Source of the DNA: Corella eumyota
Taxonomy: Eukaryota; Chordata; Ascidiacea; Phlebobranchia; Corellidae
Length of the DNA stretch: 64,000 nucleotides
NCBI GenBank assembly: GCA_963082875.1
Contig: OY720099.1
Coordinates: forward strand, 5,084,001 to 5,148,000
Direction of reading: 5' to 3'
The position numbers and the translations under genes were made by a program. The stretch's first letter is position 1. The number at the start of each line of letters is the position of its first letter. Below, in pieces: positions 35,874 through 49,022 of the stretch. Under the pieces are notes generated by a model that was not told the DNA's origin, searched no databases, and saw only the letters and a list, made by a program, of their open reading frames with translations.

Positions 35874-38800
35874 TTATGCTTTTATAAAATTTTCTTTTTC
35901 GTCCTGGCCAACTATTGATTCGTTTTCACTACTGAAAAAAATAATTCAAAGTTAAGGGTCTTAAGGGTCTATATCTTTATTCTCGGTGTAGAAAGCTCGA
36001 CTTAAACATAAGTTAACCTATGTCTTTTGTGTGACCTATGTGTCCCAGTATTAAGTTACCTTAAGCAGTTTTTTAACTCATTGCCAGATAATCAACCTAA
36101 TGATTGTTTTTTTGCTTGGCAGGGGTTTGTACTGTTTATACCTTGTTATTCAAGGGTGTTACATTAAAGCAGTGGGGATCAAATCTATTCAATTATTTAA
36201 CCAAGATTTGACATACCGGGTTGTCACAATTTTTAATGGTTTTATTTTTGTACATAATTTTATCGCTATGGATACATCGATTCCAAAAATATCATAACAA
36301 CGTATAAAATAACAATTTACCTGGTGTGTTTTCTAAAAAAACATCTCAAAAACGTTTTTCGCAAATCTCTTCTAAAATTTCGCTCAGCCTCGTCAAAAGT
36401 CATAGCCAACTCTTTTCCTTGCGTTTCAGGAAAAGTTGAGGCCAGTACCGCTGCAAGCGCCGCTAACACTCCGAAGATGGTCTAAAAATATAGATAATAC
36501 ATTTAAACAGTTTGACGTTATTTTGTATATTCTTTGGTCATGTGACAATAAGTAGAGAAGTCACGTGATGTAATACCTATTGAAAGCTAAGGAATGTAAA
36601 ATTAGTAGGTAAAAGGCTGTTATACCGTTTTTGATTTACAAATAGGTTTACAATTTTTTTTTATAGATTTTGTGTTGTACAAAAGTGTTTTTTTAAATTT
36701 AAGGCGAACTTTTAAGCTACTCAGTTAAGTCTACAAACCTGTGTAAGCCATGGGATTGAATATTGTAATTGAATTGAAAATGGGGAAATCATGCTTCCAA
36801 TTCGAGCCCCAACGCCAGCTAACCCTAAAGCCGTTGATCTAAACATTATACCAATGTAACTTAAAATAGGTCAAGCATATAAAACAATTATTAGAAAAAA
36901 ATATATAAAAAATGTATTAAGTAAAGATAGACATAGAGCTTTAAAAATGTGTAAAAATAAAATTTCTTTTCCTAAAAAATAAAAGTTAACTATCGGACAA
37001 ATTTTACTTCATATCAAAATTAAGTAAGTTTATTAACCTTCCGCATGTTGGAAATAGTTCAACAGTTTGTAAATAAATTATTCCGAACGCCCCGCTCGAT
37101 CCAAATCGACCAATCATCGCTAGAGCGACTCCGATCATTTTAAGTTCTAAAAAAAAGCAAATAATATTTTAAAAGAAAAGTTTTTAGGAATTTTAATTTA
37201 AAGTAATTGGTTATTTGATAGGAATTTTACGCCGTACTATTTTATTTTTTTTTATTTTTTACAAATAAGTTAGCACCTATGTTTTTTAATTACTTTTACA
37301 AAAAAGTTAGTACCTCTGTTTTTCAATTACTTAAATCTTTTTTGTTAGTTTTTATTTAAAATGCGTAAATGTCTTTGTAAAAATATAATGTGTAAATAAT
37401 AATAAAATTCTAACTTTGAAGCAGTTATATACAATGATATCTTTGTAGGTATTCATAAGTGCTTTTAAACTTTAACTATTACAAAGAACTAACTGCTAAC
37501 GCCACTTTTAATATAAAAATTTGTATTTCAAAAAAAAACTGATTTTTACCGGGTACTGTAGATTCAAATTGAATAACAGCAGTCGAGGACAGGCAAGCTA
37601 AACTTGATATGATAAGCGCCCCGGTTATTGCTTTCGTGCAACCAAAATAGGTAATAGCTGGGATTGACAACAAGCATGCCACACACTCCATCATTCCTCC
37701 TATCCCGTTATTTAGAAATTTGTCACCAGCCAATGAGCCACTGTTAAGTGCCAGTCCAAAATACACCAAACTACAAAACAAAAAAATATTTTAAATGTGT
37801 AAGATAATCGATTAGGTAACATACCTTGCTTCGTGGTATAAATTCATTTAAGTAGTGATAAATAGAACGAACAGGCCTATGTTTCTTTAAAAGATACATC
37901 AACAATATATTATAGTTTATTTTTACCTTGTAACCATCCATACCACCATGTTGCTTATAGTTAAGAATCTTGTACACGGTAATCTAAATGTTTCTTTTAA
38001 AGTGTTCACATTCTTTTGTTCAGCCTATAAGTTAATCATAAGCAATTTAAGTTTAAAAAATAAGGAAAAATTACATTTGTAAAATTTAAATAGATTGTTT
38101 TTTATTTTTATACAGATGAGTAACTTTAGAACAAACATTCAACATTCAAATGGACAATACGTTACCAAAAACTAAAGATTTTGGGACAACTTTTATCTTT
38201 AAAGGGTAAGTTTCATATTAAAAAAAAAATTTTAATTAATATAACAGACGGCCCTGGTCCTGGTTAAATTCCCACTTGCCCTTAGAAAACTGTATACATT
38301 TTAGCCGGGCCAAAAATAACATTCAATAACTTAATTATTAATCAATTATAGTTTTCAAAAAAGTATATATAAAAACCTATTTATAACTGTCATGGTATTG
38401 CAACATTAGCAAATAAAATAAATATGATAAAAACAGAATTTACTTGTTCTTCCTTCTCTGTCAACTTAATCAATTCAACCCAAGTTGTTTCGGATAAAGT
38501 TGCATTATTTCGTTTTGCTCTTAATTTACAATTTCGTTTAGCTTGTTCGTGTTTGCCCATTGAAAATAACCATCTAATAAGAAAAACAAATTTAAATTTT
38601 GATTAAATTTTATAAATATTTTGCAATCTTTTATATATTGCATAATAATAGAATATAAAGCTTTACCAGCGTGGTGTGTTGATAAGAACACTTACTACAT
38701 CACCATGGGGTCGTGGGTTCAATCCCCACTGCCCTCATGCTGTAGCGCCCTTAAGTAAGGCTAATGGTATGTATTCCTGCTGAGCTAGCACTCAATTGGC

Positions 38801-41800
38801 AGCATAATTACCGGGCAATTATAATTTATATAATATCCCAAACTGCTAAAGACAAATCGAGACTGGGTCGGAGTAAATAATGTTACTCTATATTTAGGTC
38901 GCACATTCGACCTTCCCACATCGATGATAAAGATATATACAACAAAGCTAAAATTTTTAGAAAAAATTTTGCTAGGCATAAATATTTTTATTTTCCTCAT
39001 TATATAAACATTGTTTTTTTAAAAAAGTAAACAAAAAATATAATTTTACCTTGGCGATTTAGGTAATAACAATGAGACGATGAAAAACAAGAGCAAACTA
39101 CACGAGAGACAAATTTGCAGATCCTTCCAGTTCCTCAAAAAATAAGCACTAACACTAAACAGAACACATCCTAATCCAAAGCAGGCGTTGATTGCCAAAC
39201 CGTAATATTTTCGCCATTTTGGAATGGAAAATTCGATACCTATTTCATAAGTGAATGTAAGTGTACGTTGTACATTAAAAGTAATGGCATGACTTGCCAA
39301 ATGTTGATTTAATTTTTTTTTAAATGATGTAATATTTTAAGTACTATGTTATTGGAAGAAGTCAGTGGTTAGTACGATACAACATTGAAAAAAAATTATT
39401 ACACACTCTAAGTACATGAAATTGAGGTTTAATTGTGGTTTAATGACGTTAGTTCAGGCAATAAAAAAATTCTTGTCGCACTAATGCCCAACCCCGCACG
39501 GCGTACAGATTAAAAATATAAAACTTATTACCTTAAGATAACTAAAAAATATTAAACATTTTTTTTATATTCAAATAAAAAAAACGCGATACGCTACTTA
39601 ATTAAGGATAAGTAGTCAAGAATTATATTGATCTGTATTTTTTTACACTAGTAATATCAAGCTTACCGCAAACGACTGCAGCTATTAGGACTGGGTAGTA
39701 ACAGAATATAGTAAGAGCTCGAAGTATTGTAAAGACGTAAACGTTGGGTGAAAAAATGGTAACACAACCCAAAATAACACTTCCAATTGACCCGACGCGA
39801 ATTGTGATAATTCTTCCAAACCTAAAAAGTAAAACGAATTAGAAATAAAAACTAGTCTATTGTAAATGTGAAAAAACTGGTAAAATCTGCTTGAGTATTG
39901 TTTAAAACTGAATTGCAGTATTTGTTAGTTATAAAATCAACTCTTAGGCTACGACAAGCAACTAATAATTATTGTTTGCCTATGCATTAGGCTCCAATAC
40001 ATTCCTTTGAAGTTTACGTACGTTTCTTTTGACACCGTTCAAATATATATTTCTACTTTGATTAAATTATATTCTAAATATTTACAAACGGCAGACATTT
40101 GATATTTTAAAATACTTTAACTATTTAGGAACAAATGTATTTAAAAACAAAAAATGTTTAGGTTTATTATTGCTTACCAGAATTTAAATATTGGCAATTT
40201 TAAACAATACTATAAGATACATTTTATTTAATTTCAACGAAATAGGTTTGTAAAATTGACATATATCTTAATTTGCAAAATTAAATATTTACCTGTCTGC
40301 AACAACGCCTCCTACCAGTGCACCAAGTAACATTCCAACGAAAAACATTGAATTTGAGAAAGAAGACAAAGTAAGACGTTCGCACACCAGATCCCACTAA
40401 AATAATAAAAAATTTAATAATTACAAAAACAATTGTAAAAATGCTGATCTCTTGGATTTTTTTGCAAATTTTAAAGGCTTTACCCAACTAATCTCTAATA
40501 ATTGCTAACTACCAAATATTACCACATAAAACATACCTGGGTAACGATAGTTGACTCAAATACGCTTCTATCATGCACAAATTTTGATTGACAATTCGAC
40601 AAAGCAATAGTGTGATTTGAAATGTTTCTTAACATGGAAGTGCATTCCGTCAATGTCGAGTTAAAATCACATTTTTCGAAACTGTATTTATATGTCTGAC
40701 AAGTGTCGTAGTTCCTCTGTTAAGAAAAATTATTTTATTTAGTACTAAACATGTAGTTTTTGGAATGTTAGCTTTAAGCATAGCTTGTATAACCTTTTTC
40801 CTATCATTTTGCCAAACAACAATTAAAAATTCATAAGTAAATAAAACAAAGGTGTTTAAGTTAAACTGCTAAAGTCGACAGAGGTTATAAAATGATAAAT
40901 TTAAAATAAAACTTCAGGCAAGTCAATTCTTAAAACATTTTTCGTACTTTTACAGGGTCCCAAGGCGAAAGCTGTTCTTGAATTTCTGTTTCTGTCACGT
41001 TAACAAATCTACTCGAGTTGTCAACGGCTTCAATGTAGCAACGAGAACCCGAAGAACCAGCTGAGAAAAAACACTGAAGGTTAGTTTTAGTTATTACAAA
41101 ATATAATATTTAAAAGTTAAGCAACTAAACTGATAAAGTTATTTGACCCAAGTTTTTGCAATCAATTGTTATTAGAAATGCGTAATACTGTTGTGAAATG
41201 TTTAATCTACAAAGTCAATGTGAAATTGTTACAGTGTATCGCTTAGTTGGTTGAATGTTAAGAAAGTAATTATTTTCATTCCAAATCATATTTACTATTA
41301 CTGGCGTGTCTATTATAAGTCTGCATTTAACAATTTGTAAGGCGTATTCTATATTAGGTAAACAGGTATTTGTTTTTGTTTACATGCAATTCTGATATGT
41401 TAATATAGTGTTGGAATTTAACTAAAATACGGTTGTCAGAAGTTTAACTAAATACAAGTAATTTAGTAGTTTTTTTGTCATTAAGCAATTGCACGTTGTT
41501 GATTTAAACATGTCGTTACCAACCAAAAACTGCTGAATTGAAAAACATGTTTTTATGTATAAACCGAAAACTCCTGGTAAATATTGACTTCTACAAAGTT
41601 ATATCTCTGATCTTAAAATGTTGCAACTCTGCAACTTAACGTAATTAAATTTTTATTTTGTTAACTTAGCGGGAGTATATATTAAATATTTTAAAATAGA
41701 TAATCGATTAAAAAATAAGTAGAAATTACTAAAAATTAATACAAAAATTAAAATTAAACAACAATATGCATGCTATGTATTAAAAAAAAAACAATATTTA

Positions 41801-42009
41801 AATTTAAAAAAATTTTAAATTGGCAAACAACGCTATACCTTCGTAAAGATATTTAAAAAAAAGTAATAATAAGTTTTCAAACCTAAAAATATTGAACCAG
41901 TAATTATAGGTGGCCCAGCAAGAGATGCAAATAACATCAAACACAAAAGTAAAATATGATATCTCCCATCCCCAGTAATTTCATCAATAACTGTACCAAA
42001 CGAAATCAT
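35874..42009 (-). CDS. SLC22-family organic ion transporter
   Basis: Thirteen exons, 5' to 3': 42009-41883, 41060-40954, 40716-40537, 40396-40293, 39821-39667, 39239-39050, 38573-38444, 38024-37927, 37770-37550, 37146-37038, 36838-36739, 36481-36321, 35931-35874; 579 residues with all phases consistent, the usual family size. A 12-pass major facilitator of the plasma membrane moving organic cations, anions or carnitine-like zwitterions. Seen: first helix with GRYHILLLCLML, a large Cys-rich glycosylated loop ending STIVTQWDLVCE, MFS motif ALVGGVVADRFGR, FSPNVYVF, LLLPKSPRWLFSMGK before the cytoplasmic loop, VTSLVYFGLAL, YLQTVELFPTCGRSTALG and FPETQGKELA before an acidic tail. Substrate cannot be told. 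The start is ambiguous between 42009 and an in-frame ATG at 42051; the former fits the family better. Confidence 0.9.
35975..36195 (-). mobile_element. Old SINE family A copy in the last SLC22 intron
   Basis: Runs tail to head on the plus strand: a degraded tail, AAGTTACCTTAAGCAGTTTT, GCCAGATAATCAAC, CAAGGGTGTTACA and AGCAGTGGGGATCAAA, matching the order in the 22186-22427 copy. The tRNA-like head is nearly lost. Confidence 0.55.
38661..38935 (+). mobile_element. tRNA-headed SINE (family A) in an SLC22 intron
   Basis: Head CAGCGTGGTGTGTTGATAAG, B box GGGTTCAATCCCCAC, body with CATGCTGTAGCGCCCTTAAG and tail GGTCGCACATTCGACCTTCC. It is opposite in orientation to the host gene and collinear with the copy at 22186-22427. 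A 20-30 bp insertion-like stretch (ATTTATATAATATC) interrupts the tail part. Confidence 0.75.
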
Positions 42010-42051
42010 AATTTTCAAATTTTGCAAAAAATTGTAAAAATCTAAAAACAT

Positions 42052-43266
42052 TAGTTAAAACTTTTATTAAATGTATATTCTTATTTTATTATTTGCGATT
42101 AATATTTTTGTGGCCTACATTTGATTATATTTTGCTATAGCTACATTTTATACTTGATATAGTTAAACTTGTTTACTTATTTTAAATTTTTCTTTTTTTT
42201 TTAAAAAAACATGGCCTTGCGGGAAAATTAAATGGCCCTCAAAGGCATTGGTATACCTCTAAAACCATATTTATAATATCGAAACCTAAACTTTAATTCT
42301 ATAACGTCCTTAAAATTTATATTTGGCTGACACACTACCAAATTTTTAACTGCTTCTGAATGGAAATATCCACTCTTTAAAACCTAAACCAGTGCAATCC
42401 AGTCTTTTAAATACCTGCATGGTGTTAAAAATTAATTACTTCGTTCCAATACGTGTTAAAATTTAAACCTCGTTTTTACGAGGCAATAAAACTAACTTTA
42501 ATACCTTGTATTGCTTTCTAATGTCTTCGTCGTGAAGAAACGCGTATTGAACTTTGTCGCGTTTCTAAAGTTGAAACGTTTGCGATTTTATGGTCATACA
42601 CTAATAAACTTAAGGTTTCAAATTCTAAGTGCACGCTGGTTTACCATTAATAGGTAACTCCTTTAGAATGGAGTTAGCCTGGTTACTTAAAATGCTGCTA
42701 AATGTAGTACTATATCAATACTTCGTACATTATTTCAAGACTGTTTTTTCGACATTCCCTTTTTTTGATTATTAAACTACTTGCTGACCGAACAGCCGTA
42801 AAGTTTTGTCAATAATATTAAAAACTAGTCTGACTGGTTTGGTATAAATTTATTTAATTCGATTTCCTTTCAAGCCTTTGCACTTAATTAAATAACCGGA
42901 AACTTTTCTCGTACTATCCCCTTTATTCAAATGCACGAAGGGTTGAAGTGATATATTTCAAAGTGCAGAAGTTGTTGAAACAAGTTCTGCTTCATTAGAG
43001 TTGGTAACGGAATTTAGGTTAAGAGTCAGCAAAAAACTAGGACATCGTTAAGGTTTTTATTATTTACTTACAGCAAAACAAGGCGAAAGAACTTTATTTT
43101 TATAGAGATTACACGACATAAATTAACAACATTTACCATGTTAAATAAAAAAATAGCATTGAGTTAGTTTTACCATCTAAAATACATAAATAGCATTGAT
43201 ATTTTAGGTTGTTAAAACTAACTTCTATAAGTTAAAAAAAATTACTTATATCACAAAAATTTAAAT
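42052..43266. other. Intergenic region between SLC22 and the IGFBP-Kazal-Ig gene
   Basis: About 1.2 kb, AT-rich. It contains the SLC22 promoter and the 3' UTR of the next gene. I see no gene, repeat or clear regulatory cluster. Confidence 0.5.
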
Positions 43267-46200
43267 TTACTGAATGCCTGAGCCTTCTGAAATATCATCA
43301 TCGTCGAAAAAAATGTCTTTAAACGTTTTCGGTTTTACAATTTCTTCTAGCGCCTTAACAAAAACGGCAGTGACGTCATCGCCCTCGTCGTCGATGACGT
43401 CACGATTTTTCTTGTCGTCGTCGATAACGTCATATAGTTTGTCAGTGACGTCGTTTATTTTAATGTGACTTGCGGATTCATGATAAGCTAGTCTTGATTT
43501 TGATTCTGTATCCCACAAAAAAAAAATGATACTGAAGTCCCCAACTTTAATTAGGGCAAATAACACAACATTGACAAGATAATAATATTAAAAACTTTAA
43601 AATATTTGTAAAACTAATTTGTCGTTTTTATAAAAATATGTATTTTTTAATAAAAAAAATAGTTATTTACCATACCTGGTAATATATGATTTCGTAAATA
43701 ATCTGACGGTAATTCTGGTTCAGTTTTATCAAGTCTAGTTTGTTGATTATCAAAATTGTAAATTATCCCTCTATATTTATACCCATGTTGTCTATTTTCG
43801 GCATATTCGCCTTTAAATAAAAAAATATATAAATTTTTTTGTTTAAATTTGAAAAAAAATAATTTTATTTTTAATTTTGTGACGTCATTTAAATTTATGA
43901 CCTCACCTTCTATGATGTTAAGTCTTGCACTGGCGTTAGAGAAGCCGTACGTATTTTTTGCCACGCACGTGTACAAGCCCGCATGACGCATGGTCACGTG
44001 ATCAATTTCCAACCACGTAGTCACGTGATACTGAAGCGGACCGCTTCTAATCTAAATAGAGTTGTAAAGAAATGCATAAGTGATAAAATACTCTTTGTTT
44101 GTAATATAGAAAAAATATTTTGAGAGTTTTTTTTTGATATAAGTATGATTTTTATTTAATTGAATTTTAATTAAATATATTTAGGATGTATTGCAAGATT
44201 TGATTAGGTTTTTTTTATTCATATTTTATACTTCACAAGTTTAAAGTATGAAAACACATGTAACCCGTGTGTATGTAAACTAGCATAGGTACATAGTATT
44301 CAAAAGTAAATTTTTAGTAGATATATCACGTAAGAAGTAATATACATTAATATTATATTCATAAAACAATTTAGCAACTTATTACATAAGGACTTTTTAC
44401 ATTAATCATACTTAAGATAAATAAGACATTTGAATCTATTGTTGACTTGTTAATACTAATCCAATTTTAGAACATATTTCACTCTATTACATTTTAAACT
44501 CACAATTAAATCAGGGGTATTTAAATTATTCACCTGTATTGATATCCCGTCACTTAGTCCGAGTCTGAATACATTTTCACCATTAACTAACCATTCAAAC
44601 CAAGCAAGCGGATAGCCTGAAACTGAGCAACTAAACACCGCAGATGAGCCCCCAGTTTCGACGGTCTGATTCATTGGCGGAATCTCCACTAGTGGCGCTA
44701 AAGAACAAAAAGTATAAAAAATATTTACGGTGAAACTGTTCGGTAGTGTGGTATACCGGTCATGGCTTTAGACTACGATCCAAAAAGTTTCGAGTTCGAG
44801 CCGCACCAACGTCACACTATTCGCCCTTGAGCCCGGCGTTCACGGATAGCTTAAACACGTCCTAAACCGCATACCCCTACCCGATAAAAATATAAAAAAA
44901 CCGTTCCCATTATAGGGGTTATGGAATAAAAACGGTGTGACTGTACTGCGCTATACCGGTAATGGCATTGGATTGTGGGCCGGATGTTTGCGTTTAAACT
45001 CAATTACTTAGGCCACACTATTTGCTTTTTAGCCAGACGTTTTCGAATAGCTTAACCAGGTCACAAAAATACATTATTTTCCAATAAAAAAATATATAAA
45101 AACCCGTTTTAGGTAATATGAAAAAAATTCGCCAAAAATGTTTTTGGTTTTAGTATAAGAAAATGACTTTATTAAGTATTATGATATCCTAACTATGTAC
45201 TATGTAATTTCGTTTACGACAATTTAAACGAGTGTTTTTTCAAGAATTATATTTAATAAAATTTTTACTTGCGTACTTTAAATTGCCACAATCAACGATT
45301 TCAAATATCAGCTTAATGTTAACCATATCATAAGCCCTAAAGCGAAGGAAAAATAAAGTAACATTTAATTATCAAATTTATTTAAAATATTAAACCACAT
45401 TTTTATCCCGAGGTGATGTGCAAACTTTACGTTATACAATACCTAAAATGAACCTAAATTTTGTTTAAAAAGATGATTTCAGATAATTTTACTTGAAATT
45501 TTTTTTTGTGTTACTGAACCCTTTAAGTTTTTTACTTGCACTGGATTATATTTACAAACACACGAATTATGTTATTTTAAATATCTAGTTTGATGTTGTA
45601 TGGTTATGCTCGTTGAACAAGAAAATTACAACTTTTAAGATGAAAGTATTTTTTAAACATTATAACTTTAAATATAAAAATATATAAGTATTTTTTAAAC
45701 ATTATAACTTTAAATATATATCGTATGCTTAAGGCATAATATGCACTTCTAAAAATGAAATTGTAACATTTTAAGTGTAGTTTGATATGTATACCGCTTT
45801 AAAAACCAAGGTTAAATTTACTAATGGAACGAAACATAAAATTGTAAGATTTAAATAAAACTGACAAAATTTGTTAAACATTGCTTTCATATTCATAAAA
45901 AACCATGATATTAAACAGTTACCTATAATTTTAAATTTTTATTCTTGCTAAAAATGACAATTTTTTAAATTTTTGAAGATTTTTTATATCCCCAAAAATC
46001 GTGCCTTAGACGTCCTTATCACGTGAGCAAAAGAATGCGTTGCGTGCTGGCAAATGTTACCCATGATTTATTTTGGGTAAATACTACGTCACGTGGTTCG
46101 CTTAATGTGTGTAAATAAAAAAATTTGACCGATATCTTTGCAACATAAACTTTTAATCTAAAAAATTATTATATGCAATTTTTTTTTAAATTTCCTACCA

Positions 46201-49022
46201 AATTAAGTAAATTCAATGTTTTAGCATTAGGATTCAAAATCACAGCATTTTAAAATAAATTTTGATTGACGTGGCTACATTTTAAAATTGGGTTCCTAAC
46301 AACCAGCAACATAAAATATAAATTCGTTGCCGAAACACAAGCAAAGGGATACCGTAAACGTATCGAATAACCAAATAATGTTGTCGCAAATGGGCCTAGA
46401 CTTTTAAATAAACAGCTAACAGTAGTATTAGTAGGATTTGTATTTTAACCAAGTCAAGTCGCAGGCAATGACCCGTTTTATATAAGAGCTAATGTGTCAC
46501 TTCGAGTTGACATAATTGAATTGGATTTTAAGTGCAAGAATTAAGTTGTAAAGGTAATGCGATAATCAAATCGAAATTAAAGCACTGAAAACTTTAAAAT
46601 AAAACCGAAAAGCCTCTAAAAGTCAACTAAAATTAATTCACATGGCGTATTTAAAATAACTGTCTTTAAATTTTAAAACTTAATGTCTGTAATTTTTGCT
46701 TTGGGTCGTTTTTGCATGCATTTTAGGCTGAGAATTTGTGGCGCACCTATGCCTTGCGGCCACCCCTTAGTTGAGTGATGTCTTCTTTGATTTATTGCAA
46801 ATTTTTTGTTTAAACAACGCAGCTGTTGCATGATTAATTGTTTTTCAACAAACCTCAACAATTTTCAAAAAAAATCATCGTATGTTTAAAAAATTTTTTT
46901 TTTAATTTTACTTGTTAATTTCTTGTTGAAATATTTATATGCAACTCAATAATTTTTAAAATTTTTATTTTATTACTTTCTTATTAAGAAATTAAATTTT
47001 AAAATTTTATTAGGTTTGTAAAAAATGCGGTCTATTTTGAATGTGTTTCTTATACGTTTTATAATGTTAACATATTACGATCTTCGAAAAAAAAAATTTG
47101 GCATTTGTTTACAAAATAAATCTGCAGCGAGACTGGCTGCATTTTTCGTCAAATTTGTAAATCATAAAGCTAACAAGACTGCCAATTACAAGGCGTGGGT
47201 TACTTCAATCTTTCAGCATACTAATCGAAACGTTAACCTAACATTTGCCCTGGCATTTCTTATCGTTAAGAACATCTTGTCAATTTTTGAGTCATGAAAA
47301 TTTGTCCTTTACCTTTAAGCAGTTAGCATTCTGATTCGATACTTGATATGTAAGATTTACTTTAAAATTACACGCTATTAAGTTGAAAATTTTAAATCGA
47401 AATTTAATGTTTTTAAAACATTTTTTAAATACCATTTAAACTATTACTTGCTATATATTAACGCTATATTTAACTTTCATTATTTGTTATTTTTTTAATC
47501 ATTATTATAAAATTATTTTTTTTATAGAAAATAATTTCGTGGATGGATTTTATTCCAAAACGGTAAAACTGAAAATCCCAGACAGATTAAAAAAGGGCAA
47601 ATATTTTTTATATGGTGGAATAACAAAAAAACAGGTGGGGTAAAACTATTTAGTGTTTATTTTTTTTTTAAATTAATATTCTAGTAACACAAACTTGCAA
47701 ATTTGATGTAGTAAGACATATGTATTTTTATATTCACCTGCTAAACATGGCCCATCGTGTGCTTTTTTCAATCCCACTTTTCTACCCATCGTTCGTTTAA
47801 AACGGCACGGATTTGAATACGTTCTACCGTCGTTACCGCAGATTACTTGATTCGATATACATGCGCAGTAGGCGTCAGCTATTCCAACGCTTCTTTGTCT
47901 AGGTGAGACGGGGGCACAAAAAAGCCCCTTTCCACAAAATCCAAACCTTATAAATAAAATTTAAAAAATAAATTAAAAAAAGAACTCGTAATATATTTTC
48001 TTAATCTCGAAATTTCTATTCGTTGTTGGCGTAATTTAATACAAATAAGAGCGGGTAAAACAGATTAACTAGTTTAAGCTTGTTGAATATAATAAAAGTG
48101 TATTAGTTACTCCTTTCATTGATTATTTACATTAATTAAAAATATTAAAAGCAGTCTTTGGATGAGCGCATATTCATTAGAAACCCAAGCTATTGTTCAA
48201 GTAAATCACATGCCCAAGTAGTTTTATTTCAATTTTTTTAAATTTGAATTTATTAATAAACAACTAACACAATGACCTGAAAACGTCTCCGTCCAAATCA
48301 CAAGGCGTATCTTCAAGGTTTCCACAAACATAACAACAGTCACAAGCATCTCTGATCAGTCCGCTTGGACAGTCAGTTGGTGGTTGATCGCACATATTCG
48401 AATCGCACTCCCCACATGAGGTTGTCCAGTCAAACAATAAAGGATGTCTTATTATAAAAAAAAAGTTATTTTTAAGAGATATATAAAGGTATACTACATA
48501 TATCTTATGTCCAATAGGCATAGTAAGATTATGAGCCAATATGTTTCGGGTTGAAGCCGCATTATTGCCACACTATTCGCTCTGAAGTCCGAAGTTCACG
48601 AATCGCTCAAACACGTATCGATAGCACATCCTTCTTTCCAACAACAGTTTATATCACCCTAACCTAATATTTCAGTGGCGACTTAGCATTAAAAAAATTT
48701 AATATTATTAAAACACAAACCTTTTTGAGTGATAATTCTCTTGTGGAATCCTCAAATTATCATTTTGACTTAACAAATTTGAACTGTTTGTTGATTCGAC
48801 TTCATAGTTTTCGTCCATGACGTTATCATTTTGATTATTGACGTAGTTTTCTTCTAGCAGCTCTTCCAAATTATTTATAGTTTGCTTATTAAGTTTTTGG
48901 GCAATTTTAAAAGGTTTAGTTTTTGGGTGAAAATTTCGTTTATGAGTTGGCGACGCAAATGATAAAATAACTTGTGAAATTATAAATAAAACTGCCAAAG
49001 CATTGTTCAATTTAATATCCAT
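43267..49022 (-). CDS. Secreted IGFBP-Kazal-Ig domain protein (KAZALD1/IGFBP7-like) with acidic tail
   Basis: Exons 49022-48721, 48447-48277, 47946-47738, 44697-44534, 44051-43907, 43810-43676 and 43505-43267 give 454 residues. Residues 1-22 form a signal peptide (start chosen at MDIKLNNALAV). Residues 23-100 are an Asn/Glu-rich spacer. Residues 101-158 are an IGFBP-type Cys domain (CGECDSNMC, CDCCYVCG). Residues 158-227 include a Kazal domain (CACISNQVICGNDGRTYSNPC, read here as CACISNQ and CGNDGRTYSN, ending HDGPC). Residues 228-330 form an Ig domain (VFSCSVSGYPLAWFEW, GLYTCVAKNTYGFSNASA). Then comes a C-terminal extension ending in an Asp-rich stretch. Domain order is that of KAZALD1 and IGFBP7, extracellular-matrix proteins that modulate growth-factor signalling. 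Vertebrate KAZALD1 is about 300 residues, so the N-terminal spacer and the 120-residue tail are additions. The 3-kb intron between Kazal and Ig exons holds two SINEs. Confidence 0.87.
43371..43453. promoter_or_regulatory. Cluster of CRE-like motifs inside the acidic-tail exon
   Basis: Perfect TGACGTCA at 43371-43378 and 43395-43402, with TAACGTCA (about 43434) and TGACGTCG (43446) nearby, all inside coding sequence for Asp-Val-Ile/Thr repeats. They may be a by-product of repeated GAC GTC codons, so regulatory meaning is doubtful. Confidence 0.35.
44738..44900 (+). mobile_element. tRNA-headed SINE, family B, copy 1
   Basis: Head GGTAGTGTGGTATACCGGTC (A-box-like) and GTTTCGAGTTCGAGCC (B box), then body CACACTATTCGCCCTTGAGC and TTCACGGATAGCTTAAACAC. 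It differs in sequence from family A. Same orientation as copy 2. Confidence 0.7.
44935..45075 (+). mobile_element. tRNA-headed SINE, family B, copy 2
   Basis: GACTGTACTGCGCTATACCGG, shortened here to the core GCGCTATACCGGTAATGG, is followed by CCACACTATTTGC and TTTTCGAATAGCTTAA, collinear with copy 1 about 197 bases upstream but more diverged. The tandem placement suggests insertion side by side or local duplication. Confidence 0.62.
45640..45720 (+). repeat. Short direct duplication in the Kazal-Ig intron
   Basis: The segment AGTATTTTTTAAACATTATA plus AACTTTAAATATA occurs twice, about 42 bases apart. Otherwise 45076-47737 is AT-rich intron in which I find no exon. Two open frames of 62 and 90 codons (46673-46861 minus, 47025-47297 plus) show no family resemblance. 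Confidence 0.7.
48540..48655 (+). mobile_element. SINE family B fragment
   Basis: GTTTCGGGTTGAAGCCGC, CACACTATTCGCTC and AGTTCACGAATCGCTCAAAC follow the body of the 44738 copy in the same order. The A-box part of the head is missing. It lies in an intron of the IGFBP-Kazal-Ig gene. Confidence 0.6.

Noticed and set aside
39046-39300. Longer version of SLC22 exon 6 starting near 39300
   Set aside because: Its upstream part cannot join the previous exon in phase. An acceptor at 39240-39241 gives the correct phase and the spacing expected of the family.
14940-46095. General excess of CACGTG sites among the genes as a regulatory network
   Set aside because: About nine sites outside the satellite is only modestly above what base composition predicts, and several lie in coding exons (for example 43960-44030); no positional rule was seen.
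47025-47297. 90-codon plus-strand open frame in the Kazal-Ig intron
   Set aside because: No recognisable family, no supporting splice sites or promoter; length is within chance for this region.
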